DNA of 35,065 bases from Bacteroidales bacterium H4 (GTDB taxonomy: Bacteria > Bacteroidota > Bacteroidia > Bacteroidales > Muribaculaceae): positions 1 through 35,065 of the forward strand of contig DAAP01000016.1 of the NCBI GenBank assembly GCA_001701165.1, read 5' to 3'. Of the stretch, positions 16,042-24,242 are shown piece by piece; the stretch's first letter is position 1, and each line of letters opens with the position of its first letter. The notes under the pieces were generated by a model. That model had not been told where the DNA came from. It ran no database searches and saw only the letters and a list, made by a program, of their open reading frames with translations. The position numbers and the translations under genes were made by a program.

Positions 16042-16980
16042 TCATTGCGGCTTGCGATACTTGCCTTGGTCTGCGTCTTCAAGTATGCTGAGATAGGATG
16101 CATAACGCGACCGGGCTATGCGACTATCTTCCAAAGCATCGAGTACCGCACATCCCGGTTCGTGGGTATGCGTACAATTGGCAAAACGGCAGTCTCGTGC
16201 CAGAGAAAACATCTCGGGAAAGTAATGCGACACCTCCTCCTTGGACATATCTATTGTACCAAAGCCGCGGACGCCTGGAGTGTCAATGATAGCACCGCCT
16301 CCCGGGAGGTCGTACATTTCGCTGAAGGTGGTAGTATGCATTCCTGTATCGTGCGCATCGGAGAGGGCAGCCGTTTTGGCATCTATACCCGGCACCAAGA
16401 CATTGAGCAGCGTGGTCTTACCCACACCGCTATTGCCGGCAAACAGCGCAGTCTTGCCTTGCAGGTATTCACGTAAGACATCCAGACCATCGCCATGTAC
16501 GGCGCTGCAATGCAGCACCTTGTATCCAATGCTGCGATAGAGATAGGAGATAGCATCGAGGTACTCAAGCCAATCTTCATCCAAGAGGTCTATTTTATTG
16601 AACACAAGGGCCGCCGTAACACCATACGCTTCGGCCGTGGCAAGGAAACGATCAATGAAAGTCGTCGATGTAGTCGGATGCGACACCGTGGCCACAAGCA
16701 CCGCAATATCTATATTGGCCGCTATAATATGAGACTCTTTGCTCAGATTGCTGGCACGACGTATGATATAATTACGCCGCTGCGCCACCTTGGTGATATA
16801 GTATGTGTCAGCACCACCCTCGGCAAAATCGACGAAGACGCAATCTCCCACAGCCACAGGATTGGTGGTGCGTATACCTTTGAGTCGAAAATTACCCTTA
16901 ACCTTGCACGACACTTCGTCGCCGGCTTCCAAACGAACGACGTAACTATTCCCTGTATTGCGTATAACTATGCCTTGCAT
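16042..16980 (-). CDS. rsgA: Ribosome small subunit-dependent GTPase A
   Basis: Circularly permuted GTPase that checks late 30S assembly. The 312 residues show an N-terminal OB-fold (MQGIVIRNTGNSYVVRLEAG), then GTPase motifs in the order G4-G1-G3: FNKIDLLDED, then the P-loop GNSGVGKTTLLN near residue 185, then DTPGVRGFG. A T replaces the usual Ser in the P-loop GKS. The C-terminal zinc knuckle is intact: CRFANCTHTHEPGCAV. The gene stands alone. A near-consensus -7 box (TAACTTTA, minus strand, 17024-17031) lies 45 bases upstream, one base off TAnnTTTG. Confidence 0.95.
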   Translation of the reverse strand: MQGIVIRNTGNSYVVRLEAGDEVSCKVKGNFRLKGIRTTNPVAVGDCVFVDFAEGGADTYYITKVAQRRNYIIRRASNLSKESHIIAANIDIAVLVATVSHPTTSTTFIDRFLATAEAYGVTAALVFNKIDLLDEDWLEYLDAISYLYRSIGYKVLHCSAVHGDGLDVLREYLQGKTALFAGNSGVGKTTLLNVLVPGIDAKTAALSDAHDTGMHTTTFSEMYDLPGGGAIIDTPGVRGFGTIDMSKEEVSHYFPEMFSLARDCRFANCTHTHEPGCAVLDALEDSRIARSRYASYLSILEDADQGKYRKPQ

Positions 16981-17104
16981 TGTATTATCCCGGGTGCTTA
17001 CATTTATTTTAATAATTGATGTGTAAAGTTACGACTTTTTTTGCGGATTCAGCTCCCTACGAGACCGAAACGGACAGCCAGAAAATGTTTTTTGCGGATA
17101 TTTA

Positions 17105-17134
17105 TTGCATTTTATAAAAAAATTGCTACCTTTG
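17105..17134 (+). promoter_or_regulatory. Full-consensus promoter for the winged-helix protein gene
   Basis: TTG (17105-17107), 19 bases, TACCTTTG (17127-17134). The leader to the ATG at 17216 is about 75 bases. Confidence 0.75.
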
Positions 17135-17215
17135 CAGCCAATTCTAAGGTATATTGTACTTACATACAGGATTTATCACAACAAGATCGTTTAACAAACA
17201 AAAAACATTGCAACT

Positions 17216-17425
17216 ATGAACGAAGAAACAATCGGTATGAATGCCGGTGCTGTATGGAATGCTCTCAACGAAGCCCAAGTCTTAGGTTCCAAACAGCTCA
17301 AAAAGGTTACCAAACTTAAAGACAAGGACCTGTACGCCGCCATAGGCTGGTTGGCTCGCGAAAACAAGATTGTTATCGCTGCCGATCCCAAAGATCCGAA
17401 AGAATTTATCTTCTCGCTAGCTTAA
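17216..17425 (+). CDS. DUF2582-type winged helix protein
   Basis: A 69-residue protein forming one winged helix-turn-helix: GMNAGAVWNALNEAQVLGSK, then LKKVTKLKDKDLYAAIGWLA as the recognition part, and IVIAADPKDPKEFIFSL as the wing. It matches the small winged-helix family DUF2582 found in Bacteroidota. Partner and target are unknown. It has its own full-consensus promoter and a downstream hairpin and reads like a strongly expressed, stand-alone gene. The family might bind DNA or mediate protein contacts; the sequence alone does not say which. Confidence 0.85.
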   Translation: MNEETIGMNAGAVWNALNEAQVLGSKQLKKVTKLKDKDLYAAIGWLARENKIVIAADPKDPKEFIFSLA

Positions 17426-17462
17426 CGCGTGCCACCTCGCCATCTGTACGCGGATGGTTGTT

Positions 17463-17513
17463 ATAACAGACGGCGGCGACACCCTTCTAGGGTTGTCGCC
17501 GTCTGTTATGTTT
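17463..17513. terminator. Hairpin between the winged-helix gene and maf
   Basis: ATAACAGAC with GGCGAC on the left (17464-17480) pairs with GTCGCCGTCTGTTAT on the right (17495-17509), with a three-base bulge and an inner CCC/GGG pair. The T tract after it is weak, but the position between two convergent genes fits a shared bidirectional terminator. Confidence 0.65.
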
Positions 17514-17533
17514 GACCGTCAAAGACGTGAGAC

Positions 17534-18133
17534 TCAAGCAAAGTCAAGTATATGTCTGTACAGCGTATGCAGAGGCAGACCCATAACATTGTAGAAACAT
17601 CCTCGAATACCCTCTATGGCCACCGCACCTATCCACTCCTGTATACCATAGGCTCCGGCCTTGTCAAACGGAGCAAATGTTCGAATATAGTTGCGTATCT
17701 GTCGATCGGACAAAGCACCAAAACGTACATATGTGGTCTCGGCAAAAGTCTCCCGACGCCCGGCAATGGCCAGAGTTACACCGGTGACTACCATGTGCTC
17801 GTCTGAGGCCAAGGACGATAGCATACGAAAGGCCTCGGCCTCGTCACTCGGCTTTCCCAATATCTCACCATTATGTATTACAACGGTGTCTGCCGTAATC
17901 AACAATTCATCGGACTTCAGATTACGATGATAAGCTTGACTCTTGAGAAGAGAAAGATATGCCGGCACTTCTATAGCCGTCAACGATGACGGGTAGATCT
18001 CGTCTGTATCTATATTGACAATCTCAAACGATGGGACTATCATTCCCAACAACTGACGACGACGAGGTGACTGACTGGCCAGTAATACTCTGCGTGAGGT
18101 GGGATACATCGATTGAGGCAATTCTTGAACCAT
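17534..18133 (-). CDS. maf: Maf-like nucleoside triphosphate pyrophosphatase
   Basis: Hydrolyses nucleoside triphosphates such as dTTP/UTP or modified nucleotides to monophosphate and pyrophosphate, probably house-cleaning. The 199 residues are the normal length. The N-terminal motif LASQSPRRRQLLGMI (residues 18-32) is the Maf signature; LITADTVV carries a catalytic acidic residue; FAETTYVRF and the end FDKAGAYGIQEWIGAVAIEG complete the family pattern. It is the last gene of the nitroreductase, DUF2520, KdsC-like, maf operon, 60 bases after the KdsC-like gene. Confidence 0.93.
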   Translation of the reverse strand: MVQELPQSMYPTSRRVLLASQSPRRRQLLGMIVPSFEIVNIDTDEIYPSSLTAIEVPAYLSLLKSQAYHRNLKSDELLITADTVVIHNGEILGKPSDEAEAFRMLSSLASDEHMVVTGVTLAIAGRRETFAETTYVRFGALSDRQIRNYIRTFAPFDKAGAYGIQEWIGAVAIEGIRGCFYNVMGLPLHTLYRHILDFA

Positions 18134-18193
18134 TACTCTATAATTTATACAATATCATATTTACATTCAAACATATACCATACAGCAACAATA

Positions 18194-18718
18194 CTACCAC
18201 CCAAAGGCGTCAGCATGACTCATCCACAAACCTTGTGCTTTAAGTATTTGTTCAAGAAGTTCACGCCCCACCCCATATCCGCCGGAGGCTTGCGTGATAT
18301 ATTGCGCAATATCTTTAACCTCAGCAGCTGCATCAGCCGGAGCTACAGACAAACCAACGCGTCGCATACATTGAAGATCGGGGATATCATCGCCCACATA
18401 TGCAATACGGTCTATATTAAGGCCGTTTTCGGCAAGCCATTTATCCATGACCGGACCTTTGTCCGCCGCCTTGATGTATACATCTTTGATGCCTAACATC
18501 GCATAGCGGTTAACTATTGCCGGGGTATCGGCACCGGTAATTATCGCTATGCGCAAGCCGCGCTTCACAGCCAACTGAATGGCATACCCGTCCTTGATAT
18601 TTACCATACGCCGAGGCACACCATCATCGCCCACTGCTATCGTAGAGGGCGACAAAACGCCATCGACATCAAAAACCACTCCTTGTATACTGCGTAAATC
18701 AAAGGCTGTTTTACTCAT
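18194..18718 (-). CDS. kdsC: KdsC-like HAD phosphatase (Kdo-8-phosphate phosphatase)
   Basis: Haloacid dehalogenase superfamily phosphatase, subclass C0 without cap, expected to remove phosphate from 3-deoxy-D-manno-octulosonate 8-phosphate in lipopolysaccharide core synthesis. The 174 residues match KdsC. Motifs: VVFDVDGVLS near residue 15 (nucleophile and acid/base Asp), IAIITGADT (motif II Thr), KGPVMDKW (motif III Lys) and YVGDDIPDL (metal-binding Asp pair). It sits between the DUF2520 gene (6 bases upstream) and maf, a frequent Bacteroidales order. Substrate assignment rests on family resemblance. Confidence 0.88.
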   Translation of the reverse strand: MSKTAFDLRSIQGVVFDVDGVLSPSTIAVGDDGVPRRMVNIKDGYAIQLAVKRGLRIAIITGADTPAIVNRYAMLGIKDVYIKAADKGPVMDKWLAENGLNIDRIAYVGDDIPDLQCMRRVGLSVAPADAAAEVKDIAQYITQASGGYGVGRELLEQILKAQGLWMSHADAFGW

Positions 18719-18724
18719 AAAGTT

Positions 18725-19507
18725 TTAATTCTGATTGTTATTCATAATATCCTGCGAAACAATTTGATATATTTTCTCACGCAAACCATCAAGACGTTGC
18801 AGATGTTTTTTGATGGTGTGAATATCACCACGGGCTGCCGGTCCGGTTTGCGAGATACCTGCACCACATTCTATGGCCTTGGCAAGTGTCTCGTGCAATA
18901 AAGGCGCAAAGACATCGAGCGAACACCCGGCTTCGCGCCTGAGAATATCTTCGGCAATGGCCCATAAATGATTGGTAAAATTGCATGCAAACACAGCGGC
19001 AAGGTGCAAGGTGGCACGAATGTCTGACCCCGCGTAGCGAACATTGGAACTTATACACAAAGCCAAATTCATGAGGGTTTCTGACACATCGGCATCCGAA
19101 CCTTCGATAAAAAAAGGCACCTCGGACATGTCTATCTGTCTATTACTACTGAAAGTCTGCAAGGGGTAGAACACTCCGCGTCGCTCCCGGACAAGCACAT
19201 CCATAGATACCGTGCCGGAAGTATGTGCTACAATCCCGGCTACAGGGCCTATGACGGCGGACACACTCGGGATTGCGTCATCCTTAACCGACAATATATA
19301 TATATCTAAATCACGAGGCAAATCGGACATAGCACCGCCAGGGACATTCAAAGGTGCGGCGATGGATGATGCATGGTTTCCATTGCGAGACCAAACGCCG
19401 GCAAGACATCCCACACGAGCGAGAGCCTCGGCCAAGTGTCCGGCGACATTACCGGCTCCTATTACAGCTACCCGAAGCTGTGGGGAGACTTGCTTTACCA
19501 CAGTCAT
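18725..19507 (-). CDS. Rossmann-like DUF2520 domain oxidoreductase-like protein
   Basis: A 260-residue protein with an N-terminal NAD(P)-binding Rossmann motif (RVAVIGAGNVAGHLAEAL) and an all-helical C-terminal DUF2520 domain (ATLHLAAVFACNFTNHLWAI and a C-terminal ISQTGPAARGD), the layout of a ketopantoate/6-phosphogluconate-dehydrogenase-like protein. Substrate unknown. The start is ATG 19507, because it overlaps the nitroreductase stop as ATGA and begins MTVVKQVSPQLRVAV; an in-frame ATG at 19555 would overlap 52 bases. It is the second gene of a four-gene operon that includes KdsC-like and Maf. Confidence 0.86.
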   Translation of the reverse strand: MTVVKQVSPQLRVAVIGAGNVAGHLAEALARVGCLAGVWSRNGNHASSIAAPLNVPGGAMSDLPRDLDIYILSVKDDAIPSVSAVIGPVAGIVAHTSGTVSMDVLVRERRGVFYPLQTFSSNRQIDMSEVPFFIEGSDADVSETLMNLALCISSNVRYAGSDIRATLHLAAVFACNFTNHLWAIAEDILRREAGCSLDVFAPLLHETLAKAIECGAGISQTGPAARGDIHTIKKHLQRLDGLREKIYQIVSQDIMNNNQN

Positions 19508-20058
19508 TCGGCCTCTGAGGAAGCCTTCCAGGTGTTGATATGCACCTTCTCCCACATTAGTTTAGCGGGATCTACAGGACGCCGCGTTTCGTTTTTATAT
19601 CCAAAGGTTACGATGCATTCTACCACCATATGCGGCGGCAAGCCGACGATATCGCGCACAATATCTTCGGAGGACTCATCATTGGCATCAAAGCGTCCAC
19701 GCACCTGTATCCAGCAAGACCCGATGCCCAAGGCCTCAGCTTGCAACTGCATAAACACTGCCGCAATGGACATATCCTCGACGAAACACTCGCTGCGCTC
19801 CGGATCAGCAGCAACGACTACGGCGAAAGCCGCACCGGCCACAGGATGAGCGCCGACCGGCTTGCATTTGGACAATGCAGCCAAGGTGTCCCGGTCATCG
19901 ACGACAACGAATTGCCAGGGACGCGCGCTCTTGCTGGTAGGCGCAAGCAACGCAGCCTCGATAATGGTTTTTACATCATCGGCCGGGATAGGCCGGTCTG
20001 TGTATCGACGAATGCTGTGACGCTGCAAAAGCATTTCGTGAAAATCAAATTCTGCCAT
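19504..20058 (-). CDS. Nitroreductase family protein
   Basis: FMN-dependent NAD(P)H oxidoreductase of the nitroreductase superfamily. The 184 residues contain FHEMLLQRHSIRRYTDRPI near residue 6-24 (Arg-rich FMN phosphate site), LLAPTSKSARPWQFVVVDD (FMN and dimer contacts), and LGIGSCWIQVRGR with FGYKNETRRPVD at the end, all typical. Length is normal. It opens the operon with DUF2520 by a four-base overlap. A -7 box candidate (minus TACTTTTG, 20193-20200) is about 135 bases upstream, after a TA dinucleotide run. Confidence 0.9.
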   Translation of the reverse strand: MAEFDFHEMLLQRHSIRRYTDRPIPADDVKTIIEAALLAPTSKSARPWQFVVVDDRDTLAALSKCKPVGAHPVAGAAFAVVVAADPERSECFVEDMSIAAVFMQLQAEALGIGSCWIQVRGRFDANDESSEDIVRDIVGLPPHMVVECIVTFGYKNETRRPVDPAKLMWEKVHINTWKASSEAE

Positions 20059-20098
20059 AATGGTATATTCTTTGGATAGGTATTTGTTGTAATACTAT

Positions 20099-20117
20099 TA
20101 TATATATATATATATAT
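20099..20117. repeat. TA dinucleotide run
   Basis: Nine consecutive TA units plus T in the intergenic region between the nitroreductase and the WG-type lipoprotein genes. It lies inside the presumed leader of the nitroreductase operon and could vary in length by slippage. Confidence 0.9.
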
Positions 20118-20192
20118 GCTCCTATAATTATCATTTTACTTCGCGCATACACACGCGTTGGGATAGGAATTTATGATTCGGTTATCAGACTT

Positions 20193-20200
20193 CAAAAGTA
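20193..20200 (-). promoter_or_regulatory. -7 box candidate for the nitroreductase operon
   Basis: Minus-strand TACTTTTG matches TAnnTTTG but has no TTG at the right distance and is about 135 bases from the gene. Confidence 0.35.
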
Positions 20201-20260
20201 TTCGCCATTGTCTTTAGCACGCGAGCCTCTTAATCCTCCGCAAACTACAACATCTGCTGT

Positions 20261-21454
20261 TTAGTCTTGATATTCAAGTATCTCTGTAGTGTCTTCTAAC
20301 ACCAATCCGAAAGCATCATAAACCAAACCCTCTGCGCGTCTTTGCGGGAGGATATATTTATACCGATTGTCACTAGCGCAATCAATGTCTAATTTTACAT
20401 TAACCGATTTACCATTACAATCAAAAAGATTGAATGGCTTTTCATCACCGCCAATGATAAATCCATATCTAATCAATGGAGTAAATACAGTCTTGAAATC
20501 TTGCGAGCAAATTTCTTCGCCATTAGCATTAACTATGTTATAGTTAGAATTTGAGTGCTTCTTCACGACAAAAAAATCTCCGTCAGAACCCATAGGCATA
20601 ATATCTTCATACCCCTTGAGGATCTTTGCTCCATCCTCTTCGGCAACAAGCAACTGCCAGCCATCTTTATTATGAGTAATCACACGTTCGCCAACTCGCA
20701 TATACGCCATCGTATTACTTGGCAATTTCAGCACTGTTTCGCCTTTATGATTTACAAAGCGACCACAGTCATCTTTGTTTACTGCCAACCAACCATCTAC
20801 GAACATCGCATAACCAGGTGTTTCGTCATCCTTAAGCGTGAATACTATTTGCTCGTTTGCGTCTATGCACATATATTTATTGCCATTATACACAACAGCA
20901 AGTTTTTCCGAGAATGGCATTGCATCAGCCCATTTAGCGGGAATAACGATATCGCCATCCAAATTAATGTATCCGGATAATCCTTGATTATTCGAATACA
21001 CAACCATATCCGCATCACCTACTCCTTCATTAGATATTGCAATAATGCTATTATCCAACGTCTTGACAACATTGCCATCGGTGTCAACAATACATATTCC
21101 TGCCCCCTTACGCACGCCGAAAGCTTTTCCGTTAAAATAATCGGTCAGTTGAGCAAAAGGCTCTTGATTAAGTGCCCTATTGGGATTATTTATATCATAT
21201 ACATAGAAACCATCTTTTTCATAAACAACAAATCGTCCATTATAGACAAAACTTGGTGATGCTTCAAACGCATTTTTTACCAATATCTCACCATCAGGGC
21301 TTACAATACTCCATGCTTTTTCATCTTCTAATTGCACTGGAATTCCCTCAATGGAGGCATTCGATTTATCGGAGCAAGACACGCAAGACACGGCAATAGT
21401 GAGCGTAGTTATTATACTAAATATTGATTTAAAAAACTTTTTCACTATATACAT
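20261..21454 (-). CDS. WG-repeat-like lipoprotein
   Basis: A 397-residue protein with a lipoprotein signal peptide: Lys-rich start MYIVKKFFKS, hydrophobic SIITTLTIAVS, then cysteines at 24 and 27, either of which could be the lipid-anchored residue. The rest resembles WG (tryptophan-glycine) beta-repeats in degenerate form: VSPDGEILVKN, GYINLDGDIVIPAKWADAM, RFVNHKGETVLKLPS, NIVNANGEEI. Such repeats usually mediate binding at the cell surface; the function here is unknown. It is AT-rich (18/60 in 20521-20580) compared with its neighbours, suggesting different ancestry. A -7 box candidate (minus TATTTTTG, 21523-21530) lies upstream. It stands alone. Confidence 0.8.
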   Translation of the reverse strand: MYIVKKFFKSIFSIITTLTIAVSCVSCSDKSNASIEGIPVQLEDEKAWSIVSPDGEILVKNAFEASPSFVYNGRFVVYEKDGFYVYDINNPNRALNQEPFAQLTDYFNGKAFGVRKGAGICIVDTDGNVVKTLDNSIIAISNEGVGDADMVVYSNNQGLSGYINLDGDIVIPAKWADAMPFSEKLAVVYNGNKYMCIDANEQIVFTLKDDETPGYAMFVDGWLAVNKDDCGRFVNHKGETVLKLPSNTMAYMRVGERVITHNKDGWQLLVAEEDGAKILKGYEDIMPMGSDGDFFVVKKHSNSNYNIVNANGEEICSQDFKTVFTPLIRYGFIIGGDEKPFNLFDCNGKSVNVKLDIDCASDNRYKYILPQRRAEGLVYDAFGLVLEDTTEILEYQD

Positions 21455-21522
21455 TATTTGAACGTTAATTAATAAACATATCAGCGCCTATAAAAACTCA
21501 TTAGGCCACATCTTTTCATTCG

Positions 21523-21530
21523 CAAAAATA
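21523..21530 (-). promoter_or_regulatory. -7 box candidate for the WG-type lipoprotein gene
   Basis: Minus-strand TATTTTTG fits TAnnTTTG, 68 bases before the start; no -33 TTG is seen. The region is AT-rich, so a chance match is possible. Confidence 0.4.
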
Positions 21531-21659
21531 ATATTATTATCCCGATTTATTGCTATGATATATTATATTTTGGAGAATATACTCACATTAAACAGGTGGA
21601 ATTAAAGATATTTGACGAAATACCCCTATATAAAAAGGCTGATGTCTATATGTGGGACA

Positions 21660-22763
21660 TCAGCGAGCGCACACCCAAGCACCTTTGTAGCGGCGGGCGA
21701 TACGGGAGTCAGAGGCCTGAGCTTGCAACGCATTCGGGCTTGTGCCGGTGGCTGCATATACACGGTAGCGTCCGTCTTTATGCAAAACGGCCAAAGCCAT
21801 ATCAGGATTAACGCGATACTGGTCGTCTATGAATTTTTGGGCATCCTCCGCAGTGGTCAACGAAGCCACAATCAGGCAGTATGGGTCACTGTCGCGGAAA
21901 CGCAACTCGGTGTAACTGCGGCTCACGTTTTTTCGACCAACGGCTTTGCCCGGTTTTTTTCGTGGTTCCTCACTCTTTACTGCTTTTTCGGCTTTCGCCG
22001 AAACGACCTCGACTTTTATGGATTCTGCGGCCTTTGCAGCCTCCCGAGTTGTCGCGGCTACAGATGCCTCAGGAGTGACAGCTTCCGTTATTCGCTCCTC
22101 GGCACTAACGGTCCGGGCTACGGTGGGAGCCTTGTGCTGTATGGGCATAGACATCGTTGCAGTCCCAATCTCGGGGTAAAGCGAGGCATAATAAGCCTCA
22201 TCCACAGCTACAGGCGTGGATACGGCAATACATACGGCCAACAGGACGATGACAGAGGCTGCGACACGTGCAGCTGTGGCAAGACGACGACGCCACACAT
22301 GGCGTTCGATGGTCTGCTCGAATTGATGTCGCATATCACGTGCTCGTTCGATGGTTGCAACGAGCTGTATCACGGGGCGCCATGAGGCCATAGGCGTTAT
22401 GCAGTCTAACGCCGAGGGGAAGAACTCAAGCAATTCGTCTTTGGATGTCAGAATGCCTATGCGCCCTATCGAAAGCTGTCCTTGCCTGGATAGAATACAA
22501 CGCATCTCAGCAACTTCTTTCTCCACTTCGGCACGCGCTTGTTCATAGGACAAGCCGGATTGTCGGGCGATCGAATGTACCAGCATCCCGTCATCATCCT
22601 TCAACAACGGGTTAAAGGAATACGATCGACTTGGCGGTATCAGACGACCATTGCCGTCACTATGCGCCGCAATCGTCCGCGCCAACATGGCGCCGAAGCC
22701 GGGTATGATGACGCAGTCGTGTTGCGATAGAAGATACTGGATATGTCGTATTGTCCGATTCAC
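21660..22763 (-). CDS. HU-CCDC81-like and SPOR domain membrane protein
   Basis: A 367-residue protein, likely envelope-linked. Residues 1 to about 130 look like two bacterial HU-CCDC81-type domains (RHIQYLLSQHDCVIIPGFGA and GLSYEQARAEVEKEV with GQLSIGRIGIL). A basic segment (HVWRRRLATAARV) leads into one transmembrane helix, ASVIVLLAVCIAV, near residues 166-188. An Ala/Glu/Lys linker follows, then a C-terminal SPOR-like domain (YCLIVASLTTAEDAQKFIDD), which normally binds denuded peptidoglycan at the division site. The start is GTG 22763: the promoter -7 box is at 22768-22775, and the protein then opens VNRTIRHIQYLL, like relatives. ATG 22814 lies upstream of the box. If correct, the mRNA is nearly leaderless. 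Confidence 0.8.
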   Translation of the reverse strand: MNRTIRHIQYLLSQHDCVIIPGFGAMLARTIAAHSDGNGRLIPPSRSYSFNPLLKDDDGMLVHSIARQSGLSYEQARAEVEKEVAEMRCILSRQGQLSIGRIGILTSKDELLEFFPSALDCITPMASWRPVIQLVATIERARDMRHQFEQTIERHVWRRRLATAARVAASVIVLLAVCIAVSTPVAVDEAYYASLYPEIGTATMSMPIQHKAPTVARTVSAEERITEAVTPEASVAATTREAAKAAESIKVEVVSAKAEKAVKSEEPRKKPGKAVGRKNVSRSYTELRFRDSDPYCLIVASLTTAEDAQKFIDDQYRVNPDMALAVLHKDGRYRVYAATGTSPNALQAQASDSRIARRYKGAWVCAR

Positions 22764-22767
22764 ATTG

Positions 22768-22775
22768 CAAATATA
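22768..22775 (-). promoter_or_regulatory. -7 box of the HU/SPOR gene
   Basis: Minus-strand TATATTTG matches TAnnTTTG, with TTC 19 bases further upstream as an imperfect -33. It lies just before the GTG start at 22763. Confidence 0.5.
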
Positions 22776-22897
22776 GCGATTTTTAGCGGGACTGGAATTA
22801 TAATGAGCCGCCAAAGTTTTCTACATAATGTAGATAACATACGCAGTGCAGATGCAAGTGTTTATTATAGGCTTAATTGTGGATGATAGACAAACTT

Positions 22898-23896
22898 TTA
22901 TTGAAACAATGCTTCAACTTTCTTTCGCTGTACGCCTAATTTCAGGGCTTTAGCAGCATCTTGATGCGCCTCGTCGTTCATGTAGCGACAGCGGTTAAGC
23001 TTTGCACGATAATAATATAGCTCTCCATCGTTAGGGTATTGCTTTAATGATTTTTCTAACATCTCCGATGCTTCGTTAAAGGACTCGATGGCTATGAGCG
23101 ACCCGGCCAGCATGGCATAGTATTCGGGCGCCGGAGTACGCTCCACAAGTTTGCGCAAGTAGGACACCGCCATTTTGTCGTTTCCCGTCATAGAATAGAG
23201 CGTACCCATGGCCAAGTATGTGTCCGACGATTCAGGCACGATGCGTTCCAGAACTTTGAAGTCGCGAATAGCCGTATCCAACTGCCCTGCATATAGAGCT
23301 ATCATGCCGTGATAAAAGCGTGCCGTAGAGTTGATGCTGTCCATGGCTATAACTGCCGCATAGTCCTCGTATGCATCCGCATCACGGCCCACAGAAAGGA
23401 GCACTCGAGCCCTGTTTTCACGCCCGGCGATAAGCCGCGGCGAACGCCGGCACACTTCATTAAGGGTAGCCAATGCCAATGAGTCCTGCTCATTATAAAA
23501 GTATAACATTCCGAGATTAGACATCAGAGCCACGTTTAGAGGGTTGTCCGGTTCAACGGCCATAGCTTCTACCAAACGCAGTCCCGCTGACGCATAATCT
23601 CCCGAGTCAAGGGCTTGTTCACTTTGATCTATGAGCAGGAAATAGGGGCGTTCCATCAGCTGCAACGAGTCATCCTTAAAGGCTTTATCCTTTGGCGTAA
23701 GATGTGGTAGCTTTAGCTCGGCATTACGACTTTGAGCAGACGTGTCCACAATCGATGCCAAAAGCACGAACAATGCTACAAGCACGGGTATTATTCGCTG
23801 CAGACCGTGCTTACATGCCTTTGTATTACGTATGAATTTGTCTGTATGATTATCAGTACGGCTGCCTATATGATTATGCTCCATTTTGTTTATCAT
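22898..23896 (-). CDS. Exported tetratricopeptide repeat protein
   Basis: A 332-residue protein with an N-terminal export signal: a long polar stretch, then IIPVLVALFVLLASIV and TSAQS as the cleavage site. The mature part is made of TPR-type helical pairs, e.g. ALDSGDYASAGLRLVEAMAV, LATLNEVCRRSP, ARFYHGMIALYAGQLDTAI, TYLAMGTLYSMTGNDKMAVS, EASEMLEKSLKQYPNDGELY. It therefore acts as a periplasmic protein-binding scaffold; its partner is unknown. A second start (MEHNH at 23884) is possible. The -7 box at 23913-23920 lies 17 bases upstream. The adjacent HU/SPOR gene starts 134 bases downstream with its own box. Confidence 0.82.
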   Translation of the reverse strand: MINKMEHNHIGSRTDNHTDKFIRNTKACKHGLQRIIPVLVALFVLLASIVDTSAQSRNAELKLPHLTPKDKAFKDDSLQLMERPYFLLIDQSEQALDSGDYASAGLRLVEAMAVEPDNPLNVALMSNLGMLYFYNEQDSLALATLNEVCRRSPRLIAGRENRARVLLSVGRDADAYEDYAAVIAMDSINSTARFYHGMIALYAGQLDTAIRDFKVLERIVPESSDTYLAMGTLYSMTGNDKMAVSYLRKLVERTPAPEYYAMLAGSLIAIESFNEASEMLEKSLKQYPNDGELYYYRAKLNRCRYMNDEAHQDAAKALKLGVQRKKVEALFQ

Positions 23897-23912
23897 CGTT
23901 TAAGTCTTACCG

Positions 23913-23920
23913 CAAAGATA
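23913..23920 (-). promoter_or_regulatory. -7 box of the TPR protein gene
   Basis: Minus-strand TATCTTTG matches TAnnTTTG, 17 bases before the ATG at 23896. The stretch 23921-24111 beyond it shows no gene. Confidence 0.55.
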
Positions 23921-24111
23921 CAACCTAATTCCGAGCAATAGCAGGTCTATACATTTTTTAACCGCATCACCCCATATACTTATACATCGTACATTGGGCC
24001 ATAAAAACCAAAACACATAGCGGAACTACTTCATCCCACTTCGATGCTTACGGACTCTGACAACATTCGGCCAACGACAACAGCGAGTGTTTGCCAATCT
24101 ATCCTAACTAT

Positions 24112-24146
24112 AAAAAAACGGCGACAGACAATAGTCTGCTGCCGTT
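24112..24146 (-). terminator. Terminator of the tRNA-Arg pair
   Basis: On the minus strand ACGGCAGCAGAC pairs with GTCTGTCGCCGT (two central mismatches), followed by seven T (24112-24118), just after the second tRNA. Confidence 0.8.
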
Positions 24147-24147
24147 G

Positions 24148-24221
24148 TGACTCATACAGGATTCAAACCTGTAACCTTCTGATCCGTAGTCAGATGCTCT
24201 ATTCAGTTGAGCTAATGAGCC
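24148..24221 (-). tRNA. tRNA-Arg (anticodon ACG), distal copy
   Basis: Folds as a tRNA: acceptor GGCTCAT with ATGAGTC (one G-U pair), D arm around AGCTCAACTGAATAGAGC, anticodon stem TCTGA/TCAGA with loop CTACGGA giving anticodon ACG, and T arm CAGGTTTGAATCCTG. The discriminator is A and no CCA is encoded (CAA follows), so the 3' end must be added. The sequence is identical to the copy at 24243-24316. ACG, with A34 deaminated to inosine, would read CGU, CGC and CGA. Confidence 0.95.
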
Positions 24222-24242
24222 TCCTTGTTATAAAATTTCTTG

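Noticed and set aside
15775..16476. 233-codon plus-strand frame across the rsgA terminator
   Set aside because: It overlaps the end of the ATP-grasp-like gene and rsgA in antisense and crosses a terminator.
19505..19555. Longer DUF2520 start at 19555
   Set aside because: It overlaps the nitroreductase by 52 bases; the ATGA overlap at 19507 gives a family-like N-terminus.
20099..20117. TA-rich run as a replication origin or unwinding element
   Set aside because: No DnaA boxes, repeats or replication genes nearby; priA is far away and is not an origin marker.
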